Shown in pieces: positions 50,343 to 58,653 of a DNA stretch of 64,000 nt. Every line of letters begins with the position of its first letter. The stretch's first letter is position 1. The translations under genes were made by a program, and so were the position numbers. Source of the stretch: an uncultured Clostridia bacterium (GTDB lineage: Bacteria; Bacillota; Clostridia; Oscillospirales; Ruminococcaceae); contig CANQYD010000006.1 of the NCBI GenBank assembly GCA_947627985.1, positions 1-64,000 on the forward strand. The letters are read 5' to 3'. The notes beneath the pieces are model-generated. The model saw nothing but the letters and a program-made list of their open reading frames with translations. It was not told the origin of the DNA and did no database searches.

Positions 50343-50489
50343 CAAAGATCAGAAGATCGGAAGTCGGTTTAAATTTCAGAAATCCCGCAGGATTGTGTTT
50401 TGGGCATGATCCTGCGGGGTTTGTTTATAATAAATGTATGGCAGGGGAGCAGGTTACAAAAATTCCCTGAAAAAATTTTCTTAACCCCC

Positions 50490-50537
50490 TTGACAGCTCC
50501 ATTATACCGTGGTATAATACATTATACAAAAGTATAA
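50490..50537 (+). promoter_or_regulatory. Promoter with twin BlaI-type operators
   Basis: TTGACA (50490-50495), 17-bp spacer, TATAAT (50513-50518). Two perfect 16-bp palindromes lie on it: TTATACC-gt-GGTATAA (50502-50517), overlapping the -10, and TTATAC-aaaa-GTATAA (50522-50537), past the start point. Their centres are 20 bp apart, about two DNA turns, so two repressor dimers would sit on one face. This fits autorepression by the BlaI-family gene that follows. Confidence 0.87.
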
Positions 50538-50550
50538 CGAGGTGATCCCA

Positions 50551-50943
50551 TTGAAAAAATCCCTGAAAAAACTCGGCGACGCCGAGCTTGAGATCATGCA
50601 GGCGATATGGTCTGCAGAACCTCCGCTGACCTCCGTCGCGATCCGAAAAAAGCTTGAAAACCTCCGCAGCTGGTCGCTTTCGACCATCATGACCTCCCTC
50701 TCGCGGCTCGAGGACAAGGGCTACGTCGTCTGCAAGCGGGACGGCGGCGCCAACCTCTATTACCCCGCCGTCACCGAGAACGACTACAAAGCGGGCGCGA
50801 GCGAGAGTTTCTTAAAAAAACTCTACAACAATTCCGCGCGAAGCCTCGTCGCCACGCTCTACGACAACGATCTTTTGGACGGCGACGACATTCGCGAGCT
50901 GCGTGAATATCTCGACAGACTGGAGCGTGAAAACCGTGACTGA
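50551..50943 (+). CDS. BlaI/MecI/CopY-family repressor
   Basis: A 130-residue winged-helix repressor. 'LGDAELEIMQAIWSAEPPLT' opens the domain, and 'WSLSTIMTSLSRLEDKGYV' (about 42-60) is the recognition helix region; the C terminus forms the dimerisation helices. I choose the TTG at 50551, because GAGGTG lies six bases upstream, over the GTG at 50542 in the ORF track. It overlaps the start of the M56 sensor gene. By analogy with BlaI-BlaR1, cleavage after the sensor is triggered should lift repression. Confidence 0.92.
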   Translation: MKKSLKKLGDAELEIMQAIWSAEPPLTSVAIRKKLENLRSWSLSTIMTSLSRLEDKGYVVCKRDGGANLYYPAVTENDYKAGASESFLKKLYNNSARSLVATLYDNDLLDGDDIRELREYLDRLERENRD

Positions 50944-53900
50944 GCTGTTTATGACGGTCCTTGCGATCTCTCTTTCGACAGGCATTATCGCGCTTATTCT
51001 GATGATTTTATCGCCGCTCGTCAACATGCGCTACGCTTCAAAGTGGAGGTTCATGATCTGGGTCGTGATCGCTTTGAGGCTGATGATTCCCATCAGCGGC
51101 TTTATACCGAGGAGTGAGTCCGAAAAAAATGTAACTTCTCCCGACGCGGCTCTGCCCCAAGCCGAGGTATATGAAGAGGCTCCGAGGCAGGTCTATCCAA
51201 GGATCGAGATCACCGTGCCCGAGCGCTTTTCCGAGCCCATCACCCCGGCAAATCAGCCCGAGATTTCCGCTCCGATACCCGAGTATACGCCTTTGGAGAT
51301 ATGCTCGTTCATCTGGCTGGCGGTCGCTTTATCGGTATTTTCGGGGCAGATGATCATCTTCATCATATATAAACGCCGCCTGATAAAACGCGGAAAAGAG
51401 ATAGATTCCGGCGAGCCGATCGACATCTTTAACGCCTTAAAATCCGAGATGAATACCGGTCGCGGGCTGAGGCTGTTTTGGTGTCCCAAGGCTCCGAGCC
51501 CGATGATCATGGGCTATTTCCGACCCGTTTTATGCCTCCCGAGGAAGGACTACGACCCCGAGCAGCTAAGATTCATAATCCGCCACGAGCTGACCCATTT
51601 TAAGCGCCGCGACGTCTGGTTCAAGCTTTTATTCACCGCGGCAGCTTCTGTTCACTGGTTCAACCCGGCTGTCTGGATAATGAGACGGCGCGCCGACGTC
51701 GACATGGAGCTTTCCGTAGATGAAAAGGTCGTCGAGAGGTCGGATTTCGATGAAAAGAAGGCTTACACCGAGGCGCTTCTATACACCGCGAGCGAGCAAA
51801 GGTCCCTTTCCTGCGCGCTTTCGACGCATTTCAGCGGGGGAGCAAAAGTTATGAAAAAGAGATTTTCAAATATATTATCCAAAATCAACCGCAAAAACGG
51901 CATTTTACTGCTTATCTTGGTCGTCGTGATAGTGGCGCTTGCCGGGGCTTTGATCGGCTTCTCGATAGCCGATAACCCCTTGGAGCGCGCAAACAGTATC
52001 ATCGCCGAAATGCAGGAAAATAATGATTTAAGGCTCGTTTCCGAGATCATCTATCACGAACTCTCTTCCGAATTTATTGACGGCGAGCAGCCCTATCCCT
52101 ATTACACCGAGCGGCAGACCATCGACGGCTATACCGACCAATTCGCCGCCATGCCGACGCCCTATAACACCAAAGAGCGCTGCATGGAAGCCCTCGGCAG
52201 GGTGTTCACCGAATCGGCGTGCAAGGCGAGGGAGAACTGCTTCGAGCCGGGCATGTACTGCGACGTAGACGACGACGGCACGCTCTGGTATGCATTGGGC
52301 GAACCCGCAAGATATCTCTTCATAGTGCCGTTTGAGAGCGCAGAGAAGGTCTCGGGTCGGATAATCGCAAAGACAAAATTTGTCTGGCAGGACAATTCCC
52401 TCACCGACTGCGAGATCGCCTTTAAAAAGGAAAACGGCGTCTGGAAGATCGACGGGATCACCGACCCGGACAGCAGTTACGTCATCGACATTGCGACCCC
52501 CGTCACCCGAGAGGATATGGGTCTGCCTCCTGCCGAAATTCCCGAAGAGAACGCAAAAGAGCTTGAAAATACCATAAAAACCGCCTCCGGCGCAGATACC
52601 GTCTACGCCTTTGAAGCCCGCGATTTTGACGGCGACGGCACATATGAAGCCTTCGGCGTGACCGGTCAGCCGCTTGATAGCGGAACGCTTTGGTTTGCAA
52701 ATTCGGGCGGCGCCGAGGCTGTATATGAAAACGAGGGCTTCGCGGTATCGGAAGACGGCGGCGGGCATGTTTTGGAGTTGGGAAGAACCTCTCTCTACAC
52801 CGTCGAGCAGGGCTACGGCACCGTCACTTTTTCGCTCGTCATGGGCGTTAAAAACGGAAAGTGGTATGAGGACGAGATCTCGGGTCGCGGCTCGGATATC
52901 CGTGCCGAAAGCGCCGACGGCGTCACCGTCATCGACGCCTCGGGATATGACGCTTTTATTGATCCGAACGGCGAAAATTCCGGCGGGCACACATACAAGA
53001 CCTACTATTTATATTACGACGGCGAGGGATTTAAAGAATACGGCGGCAGCGAGATCACCGAAAAGGAGTTTGAGAGCCTCGGCGGTCGGGAGATTTTGGA
53101 CGAGCTTTCAGACAGCGGATACGAAATCAGAAACATTATCCGCAGAAGCAATCAGATAATCAACTTAAATTATTATTTCACCGATCCCGACGGCACCGTT
53201 GAGAATAAAAACCGCACCTATGGGATCGCCGACAGGCTGATCTTAATAGAAGAGGGCGACGGGGTTTATGAGACCTCCTTCCTGCCCGACATCGTGGTCT
53301 ACCCAGACGGCGCAGACTACGGTCCCGAGGCAAGCGAGGTGGAGAGGCTGATCGAGAATGATCTTCTGATCACCCGCCTTATCGATTACGAGAGCCCCGA
53401 ATATGACCCGAACGACACGATTGAAGTGGATTCTCAGACATATTATCACATCACCGACGAGAGATTTGACACCCCCGAGTGGCAGGAGTTTGTGGGATCG
53501 GTATACGCGGGAGGCGAACTCACGCGGGCAAGCTCGGCATTTGTGGAGCATGACGGCAAGCTCTATTGCGACGGCGGGAGCAGGGGATATGACCGCACCG
53601 ACCGCTACACCTACACCGTCATGTCAAGATATGTAAACGGGGACGACGCGGGAGCCGTCGTCAGGGTAGCAAACGAATACACCGACGGCACGCAGACCGA
53701 TTTCATCTACTACCGCCTTGTGAAGCTGTCAGACGGCTGGAGGATTGCGCAGAAATCTGCAGAATATTCCGAAGTCGCAGGAGCTGCGGGAACGCCTGAC
53801 GAGAGCGATGCAAGAAAGTATATCGGTTACAACGTGGACAAGGCGCTTGTCGAAATCTCAAGTAATGAGGAGCAGGACGAGATCATGAGGCTGAGTTTTG

Positions 53901-55384
53901 ATCTGCCGGAGGACTGGGCCTATGACGGCTGGTCGGTCGCGCTTTTGGGCGACAGGAAAGTCCTTGAAATTTCAAGCCCGTTCTCGATCGACGAATACGA
54001 CCCCGACTTATTCCGCACATTCCCCGAGGGCACCTCATACCCGCAAAGCTATACCCCGGACGAGGGCGAATTCTCGGAGGTGACGGTGCTTTCTGAGGAG
54101 GAGCATGACCCCGAGGCCGGCGCTCCGTATGTATTCCTGAAAAAATCTGTAGTGACCGAGGGGAACAGTGAGTTCGGGATCTCTCGGTATGTCGCCCAAA
54201 GCGGCAGCTATGGGGTATATCTGAGTTTCTTCAATACCGCAAATATCGACAGCCGAGAATTTGACGGGATCTGCATAAACGTCATAAGAACGCTCGGGAT
54301 CTCCGAGGCTCCGGACGAGCAGGAGAGCGGGGAATATAAAAACTACACCGCGGAGCTCGGCGTGAGCCTCCCCGAACCGGACGGCTCGGGTCTCAGCTTC
54401 AGCTACACCGGCGAGCGGGTCAACGCGGAGTATTCTCTGCCTGCGGCTTGGCAGCCCGACGGCGCTAACAGCGCGGAAATTCCGGGCGGCGGCGAGTTTG
54501 CGATAATGAATATCTTCCCCGAGAACCGCTGCGACCCCGAGGACTTCCGCCGCGTTCCCGAGGGCGCGAAGTTCCCGCAGATCATCAACGCCGGCGAGGG
54601 CGAGAGCGCCGATATCACGGTCGTGCAGGAGGAGGTCTCTGCCGAAAGCGGCGAGCGGATCATTTATTATTGCAGCTACATGACGGGCGGCAGGGACTAT
54701 TCGGAATATATCGTAACCGCGGACGGCTACGCGTTCCGGATACGCTTCACGGAGCCCGAAGTCGGCTATGAGGAGTTCTACAGCGAATGCTCGGCGGTCG
54801 TGTACAGCCTCGGGGCAAGCCCGGTTTCGGACGGCGGTGAGACGGGCGTGACTGATCCCGAGCCGGACAAATTGATAAGATACAGTGTTGAAATGCCGCT
54901 TTCCGACGTATCGAAAAGAGGCGACAGCGTTGAATTTTCCTCACGCGACGAGCGGACGGCGGTCGGGTTTGCGCTGCCGTCTGATTGGGAATTCAACGGC
55001 TATTCGGTCGCGGACGTTGACGGCGCAAAGGTCTTTGAGATCGCCTATCCTTTCCCGATAGAGGAATTTGACCCCGAAATTTTCCGCCTACTCCCCGAGG
55101 GCACGGTTTACCCGCAAAGCTATACCCCATCGGACGGTGAGCATGGCGAGATAACGGTATACTATGAGCAGGCGAACGAGCAGAATGAAGAAATGCCCTA
55201 TATTTTCCTGCAAAATTATCGCACCGAGGGCTACTACGGCGGGCAGGATGTGGCGGCATATGTCGTAAAATGCGGAGATTACGGCGTTTATATGTCGTTC
55301 ATAAAGCCGGACGGCATGACCGATCAGGAGTTTGACGGGATATGTCTTAATGTCATAAATACGCTTTCGGTCGCGGAATTTTAG
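50936..55384 (+). CDS. Giant BlaR1-like M56 metallopeptidase sensor with tandem repeats
   Basis: About 1482 residues. The N-terminal ~330 residues are a BlaR1/MecR1-type M56 domain: membrane helices, 'FIIRHELTHFKRRDVWFKLL' with the HExxH zinc site, then 'SVHWFNPAVWIMRRRADVDM'. A further helix near 'NGILLLILVVVIVALAGALI' leads to an outside part of more than 1100 residues. No penicillin-binding SxxK domain is seen there. It has a 'DFDGDGTYEAFG' calcium-like loop and three ~177-residue repeats (from about 53840, 54330 and 54870). I use the GTG at 50936. Normal BlaR1 is ~600 residues. The ligand is unknown. Confidence 0.88.
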   Translation: MTELFMTVLAISLSTGIIALILMILSPLVNMRYASKWRFMIWVVIALRLMIPISGFIPRSESEKNVTSPDAALPQAEVYEEAPRQVYPRIEITVPERFSEPITPANQPEISAPIPEYTPLEICSFIWLAVALSVFSGQMIIFIIYKRRLIKRGKEIDSGEPIDIFNALKSEMNTGRGLRLFWCPKAPSPMIMGYFRPVLCLPRKDYDPEQLRFIIRHELTHFKRRDVWFKLLFTAAASVHWFNPAVWIMRRRADVDMELSVDEKVVERSDFDEKKAYTEALLYTASEQRSLSCALSTHFSGGAKVMKKRFSNILSKINRKNGILLLILVVVIVALAGALIGFSIADNPLERANSIIAEMQENNDLRLVSEIIYHELSSEFIDGEQPYPYYTERQTIDGYTDQFAAMPTPYNTKERCMEALGRVFTESACKARENCFEPGMYCDVDDDGTLWYALGEPARYLFIVPFESAEKVSGRIIAKTKFVWQDNSLTDCEIAFKKENGVWKIDGITDPDSSYVIDIATPVTREDMGLPPAEIPEENAKELENTIKTASGADTVYAFEARDFDGDGTYEAFGVTGQPLDSGTLWFANSGGAEAVYENEGFAVSEDGGGHVLELGRTSLYTVEQGYGTVTFSLVMGVKNGKWYEDEISGRGSDIRAESADGVTVIDASGYDAFIDPNGENSGGHTYKTYYLYYDGEGFKEYGGSEITEKEFESLGGREILDELSDSGYEIRNIIRRSNQIINLNYYFTDPDGTVENKNRTYGIADRLILIEEGDGVYETSFLPDIVVYPDGADYGPEASEVERLIENDLLITRLIDYESPEYDPNDTIEVDSQTYYHITDERFDTPEWQEFVGSVYAGGELTRASSAFVEHDGKLYCDGGSRGYDRTDRYTYTVMSRYVNGDDAGAVVRVANEYTDGTQTDFIYYRLVKLSDGWRIAQKSAEYSEVAGAAGTPDESDARKYIGYNVDKALVEISSNEEQDEIMRLSFDLPEDWAYDGWSVALLGDRKVLEISSPFSIDEYDPDLFRTFPEGTSYPQSYTPDEGEFSEVTVLSEEEHDPEAGAPYVFLKKSVVTEGNSEFGISRYVAQSGSYGVYLSFFNTANIDSREFDGICINVIRTLGISEAPDEQESGEYKNYTAELGVSLPEPDGSGLSFSYTGERVNAEYSLPAAWQPDGANSAEIPGGGEFAIMNIFPENRCDPEDFRRVPEGAKFPQIINAGEGESADITVVQEEVSAESGERIIYYCSYMTGGRDYSEYIVTADGYAFRIRFTEPEVGYEEFYSECSAVVYSLGASPVSDGGETGVTDPEPDKLIRYSVEMPLSDVSKRGDSVEFSSRDERTAVGFALPSDWEFNGYSVADVDGAKVFEIAYPFPIEEFDPEIFRLLPEGTVYPQSYTPSDGEHGEITVYYEQANEQNEEMPYIFLQNYRTEGYYGGQDVAAYVVKCGDYGVYMSFIKPDGMTDQEFDGICLNVINTLSVAEF

Positions 55385-55431
55385 AATACCGCATATCAGC
55401 TATATACCCTGTAAAAGAAGTGTAAAATAAA

Positions 55432-55453
55432 AATCCCCCTCATTCGGGGGATT
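55432..55453 (+). terminator. Hairpin after the M56 gene
   Basis: AATCCCCC pairs with GGGGGATT over a 6-nt loop. No clear T run follows, so termination strength is uncertain. Confidence 0.6.
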
Positions 55454-55578
55454 CATTATATCAGAAAATGATAAAGAGCGCCGCCGACCTGCAACCTGCC
55501 CGAAATGCTGAAAGATGAGGATTTTTTCAGCGAGGTATTTTACAGAAAGGCTTGAAATAAGCAGAATATTTTCACAAA

Positions 55579-55815
55579 GTGCGCACTTCTATACCCACCC
55601 TATGGGGGTATGTGTTCTCTGCGAGGCTTGCCCATGCCCCGCCCGAATACTCCAATCGCCAGTCCATTTGGAACTCCGTCGAAAAATCCGAGCCGTACCC
55701 CAAAGCACAGCTTGCATATAGCTTTGACATCGCCTTGCAAAACGAGTTTTCCGCCGAGGAGAACATCACGCTTGCAAGGCGGTTTTTGTTAAGCGCGTTT
55801 GTGAGCCGCAGCATA
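55579..55815 (+). pseudogene. MobA/MobL-family relaxase remnant
   Basis: A fragment of a mobilisation relaxase. 'AHAPPEYSNRQSIWNSVEKS', 'QLAYSFDIALQNEFSAEENI' and 'LARRFLLSAFVSR' match the conserved block of MobA/MobL proteins (HAPPEY...LWNxVE...LAxxxxIALPxEL...LVRxxV). The preceding part lies in another frame and the His-rich catalytic part after it is missing, so it is dead. It marks a former mobilisable element at this place. About 120 bp before it and 50 bp after it hold nothing else I recognise. Confidence 0.75.
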
Positions 55816-55989
55816 AATTACAGCTTGCTATTGAATGATGGGATGATGGGATGCGCAGCAATCAATATCATTCTTGCTCTATCTCCCCAACCGCCAGCAG
55901 GTTATCCTTGCCCATTCCGCAGACATACGGATTAGAATCAAATTTATAGCAAAAATCCAGAAAATCTCTCTTCTGCTCCGGGTCGGACA

Positions 55990-56721
55990 TCAGCCTGAGC
56001 AAAATCTCCCGCGGAATCGTGCACCGTATGCGCCGGGACCGGACAGCTGAATATTCCTGACCCCAAAACCGCGCAGAATTCGCTCCAGCTCGTCGGTCAT
56101 CACCCGCTCCGCATTTTGCTTATCAAAATGAAAATCCCGTATCATCTTTTCACAATTGGCAACGCTCCACTGCACGAACGGGTCCGCGCATTTTTCATCA
56201 AGAATAAACTGCGTTTTCTGCACGGGATTGCACAAATACGGCAGCGTGCCCAGCCTGCTCGAAACGCTGAACGCTTTGCGTTTTTTCGCCATTCGCATAA
56301 GATTTTCAATCACCCGGTTTTGGTTAGGATATGTATATGAAATCGGCGCGTCGAAGGACATAACCAAGTCAAAAGATTTATTAGGATAATTATTTAATTC
56401 TTCATGCGCGCCCTTCACAAAAGTGATGCGGTCCGACACCCCGGCGGCTTCCGCAAGTTCTTTTGCCTTGTCGATCATCGGCTGAGAGATGTCAAAATGC
56501 GTCACCCGGCAGCCCTGCTTTGCCGGCAGAGCGGGAAACCGCCCGCTTCCCGCGCCGCCGTCGAAAACCGTCCGAATGCCGTCCATATGCTCCAAAAGTT
56601 TCCGCTGAATGTGGTCTTTCTGAATGATGTCATCTATGTACGTCTCCTCGCGCCGGCTCTCAAGCTCCCCTTTTTCGGGAAGATTCCACTGTCGCTCGGA
56701 TATTTTTTGGCTGTAGTCCAT
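55990..56721 (-). CDS. Class I SAM-dependent methyltransferase, frameshifted C terminus
   Basis: A 243-residue ORF with 'TVFDGGAGSGRFPALPAKQG' (SAM loop, about 50-69), 'VTHFDISQPMIDKAKELAE' and 'FDLVMSFDAPISYTYPNQ' of class I methyltransferases. After 'IQLSGPGAY' near 56024 the frame breaks. One base added there would continue as 'IPREILLRLMSDPEQKRDF' and 'NPYVCGMGKDNLLAVGEI' to a stop at 55868, giving ~284 residues, a far better protein end than the present basic tail. A single-base deletion, or a sequence error, is therefore likely. Substrate unknown. TTGGAG precedes the ATG. Confidence 0.82.
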   Translation of the reverse strand: MDYSQKISERQWNLPEKGELESRREETYIDDIIQKDHIQRKLLEHMDGIRTVFDGGAGSGRFPALPAKQGCRVTHFDISQPMIDKAKELAEAAGVSDRITFVKGAHEELNNYPNKSFDLVMSFDAPISYTYPNQNRVIENLMRMAKKRKAFSVSSRLGTLPYLCNPVQKTQFILDEKCADPFVQWSVANCEKMIRDFHFDKQNAERVMTDELERILRGFGVRNIQLSGPGAYGARFRGRFCSG

Positions 56722-56804
56722 ATTTTATCTCCAATATGATTTTGTTGGGGCGCTATTGTGGCATATTGTGGGGTGTTTGTACTCTCCCCGTGGAACGAAT
56801 ATTA

Positions 56805-56833
56805 TTGACATTTTCTTATTCGCTTGATATAAT
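56805..56833 (+). promoter_or_regulatory. Promoter of the membrane pseudogene
   Basis: TTGACA (56805-56810), 17-bp spacer, TATAAT (56828-56833). It looks intact although the gene behind it is broken. Confidence 0.65.
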
Positions 56834-56870
56834 TTACTTATAAAATAACTCGGAAGTCAGGCGGTAAATA

Positions 56871-57303
56871 ATGAAAAAAATACTGCATAATACCTCAGAT
56901 ATTGCTTCTTCCCCGGTTTTTCCTTGATATGACAGGCGCCCGTTTCGGGAATGCTTGTTTAGTAACTCGTTCATATAAGGATGACGGAATATTTTTCCTC
57001 ATTTATTTAGCAACGGTGATATTATTCATATTTAAGGAAAAATTAGGAAAATAGGCTGTTGCGGTATGGGCGTCAATATGGTTTGTGATTCAATTTTTAT
57101 GCCACGAATGGTATACAATTTTTGGCAAAGGGATAATGGGCTCGCTTGAGGGGAAGATAAAGTTTTTTTCGGGGACTCTGAAGTGGCTTGAGATTGACGG
57201 AAGATATATTCCCGATGCTTATCATACTCTTTTGCATATTCTCATTTTAACGGTTGTTATTACGACGGCAATTTATATCAGAAAAGATAAAAAGGAAATA
57301 TAA
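56871..57303 (+). pseudogene. Degraded small membrane protein gene
   Basis: An ATG at 56871 opens a short reading frame (MKKILHNTSD...) that stops early. Later the frame reads 'GIFFLIYLATVILFIFKEK', a TAG at about 57051, then 'VWASIWFVIQFLCHEWYTIF' and 'TLLHILILTVVITTAIYIRK' to the stop at 57303. The pieces have hydrophobic, protein-like composition, so the whole is a membrane gene broken by at least one stop and one frame change. I do not recognise the family. A/T-rich codon use sets it apart from the core genes. Confidence 0.7.
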
Positions 57304-57361
57304 ATTGCCGGTTGAATTACTGCTTCGGCGATTGATATGCCTTGGATTCTTCCCTCAACAA

Positions 57362-57397
57362 ATGAGTACCCGCCCCTCAAAGGCAGGTACTCATTTT
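57362..57397 (+). terminator. Rho-independent terminator
   Basis: ATGAGTACC pairs with GGTACTCAT (57362-57393), followed by TTTTT. It ends the membrane pseudogene transcript and abuts the aldo/keto reductase remnant. Confidence 0.85.
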
Positions 57398-57398
57398 T

Positions 57399-57572
57399 TC
57401 AATACCAATCGTGCTTCTCGCGGCGGTCAAGCGCGTTGATTTGCGTGATTTCTTCCTCACTCAGCTCAAACCCGAACAGGTCGAGATTCTCCCTGATATG
57501 CTCGGGATTGCTTGACCCCGGGATCACAACCACGCTCTTTTGTATATTTCCGTTTTCAAAAGTCCGTCCTCG
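57399..57572 (-). pseudogene. Aldo/keto reductase C-terminal remnant
   Basis: On the minus strand the sequence reads 'NIQKSVVVIPGSSNPEHIR' and 'ENLDLFGFELSEEEITQIN', ending 'ALDRREKHDWY' at a stop. This is the C-terminal NADPH-binding end of an aldo/keto reductase. The barrel is missing. It is directly downstream of the flavodoxin lipoprotein gene on the same strand, so a longer operon has been truncated here. Confidence 0.8.
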
Positions 57573-57603
57573 CTGCCGTCATTCAAACGCGCCGTCTCTC
57601 AAC

Positions 57604-58653
57604 TCAACTATCGACCGAAACCGTAACCGTCACATCGCCGTCGCCGAATATTTCCGAAAGCTCTTCCGCCGTCGCATTTTCGATCTTCCCAAGGCGCGTG
57701 TAGCTCCAGGAATTTTCGCCGTAAAAAACAGTCATTTGATTTCCCTGATAGAGCATAATATCGCCCGGCTGCGCAGTCAGCTGTTCATCGCTTTTTGTGA
57801 GGGACTGCGGAAGCTTTCCGACTTTCTCAAAGCTGCCGTATTCATTTAAATCAACCGTCAACGGCTCGTTTTTGATGATTTCATAAAGCTCCTGCGCCGC
57901 CTTTGTATCCGCCAAAGTTGCCATCAGGATATGCCCGTTTACCGAAATTTTCATCGTTCTTTCCTCTTTTTTAATATTGTTTTCGACCCAATCCGCAATT
58001 TCTTTTTGTGATGTATCAGCCGCGAACCTCTCCCCGTCGAGCCAGTTTGCATTCGGGGCAAGTTCATGCAGATTATCCGCACTCGACCCTATCCCGCTCG
58101 AATGCGACGTGCAGAACGGCAAAATTGTCTTGCCCGAAAAATCGTAGCTCTCTAAAAAAGTATAAATGATTTTCGGCGCCTGACCGTGCCAAATCGGGTA
58201 TCCTAAAATCAAGGTGTCGTACTTCTTCATATCCTCGACCGAGCCGGAAATTTCGGGTCTTGCCGATGGGTCAGCCTGCTCTCGGTCGGCTCGGCAATCG
58301 GTATAATATGCCAAATCCTCGTCGGTGTACGGTTCGGCAGGGGTTATTTCGTAGATGTCCGCGCCGAGAGTTTCCGCGGCATAATCCGCAAGCTTCTCGG
58401 TCGTTCCTGTCGCGGAAAAATATGCAACGATGATTGATGAATTTTCAGATTCGACCAATTCTTCCGGCTCAACCTGTTTGGTCGGCGCAGCTTTAGGCTC
58501 GGTGACAAATAATTTTTCCGTCACTTCAAAATTACTTATATCATGTGTTTCCTGCATGCCCGGATAGGATTCGACGGACTTATTATCTGCGCAGGAGACA
58601 AGGCATACGCAGCCGACGAGAGCGACAAAAAAGCAGCAAATTATTCTTTTCAT
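57604..58653 (-). CDS. Lipoprotein: flavodoxin fused to a cyclophilin-like domain
   Basis: A 349-residue lipoprotein; the signal ends in the lipobox LVSC. After a spacer, residues ~70-225 form a flavodoxin: 'IIVAYFSATGTTEKLADYAA' binds the FMN phosphate and 'TLILGYPIWHGQAPKIIYTF' flanks the ring. Residues ~235-349 ('MKISVNGHILMATLADTKAA' onward) form a cyclophilin-like beta barrel. GAGGAAAG lies just before the ATG at the joint, so the second domain may once have been, or may still be, made separately. It overlaps the hydrolase gene by ATGA. A role in redox chemistry outside the membrane is inferred. Confidence 0.88.
   Translation of the reverse strand: MKRIICCFFVALVGCVCLVSCADNKSVESYPGMQETHDISNFEVTEKLFVTEPKAAPTKQVEPEELVESENSSIIVAYFSATGTTEKLADYAAETLGADIYEITPAEPYTDEDLAYYTDCRADREQADPSARPEISGSVEDMKKYDTLILGYPIWHGQAPKIIYTFLESYDFSGKTILPFCTSHSSGIGSSADNLHELAPNANWLDGERFAADTSQKEIADWVENNIKKEERTMKISVNGHILMATLADTKAAQELYEIIKNEPLTVDLNEYGSFEKVGKLPQSLTKSDEQLTAQPGDIMLYQGNQMTVFYGENSWSYTRLGKIENATAEELSEIFGDGDVTVTVSVDS

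Noticed and set aside
52028-52990. 320-residue minus-strand ORF opposite the M56 gene
   Set aside because: Antisense shadow with no motifs or ribosome binding site.
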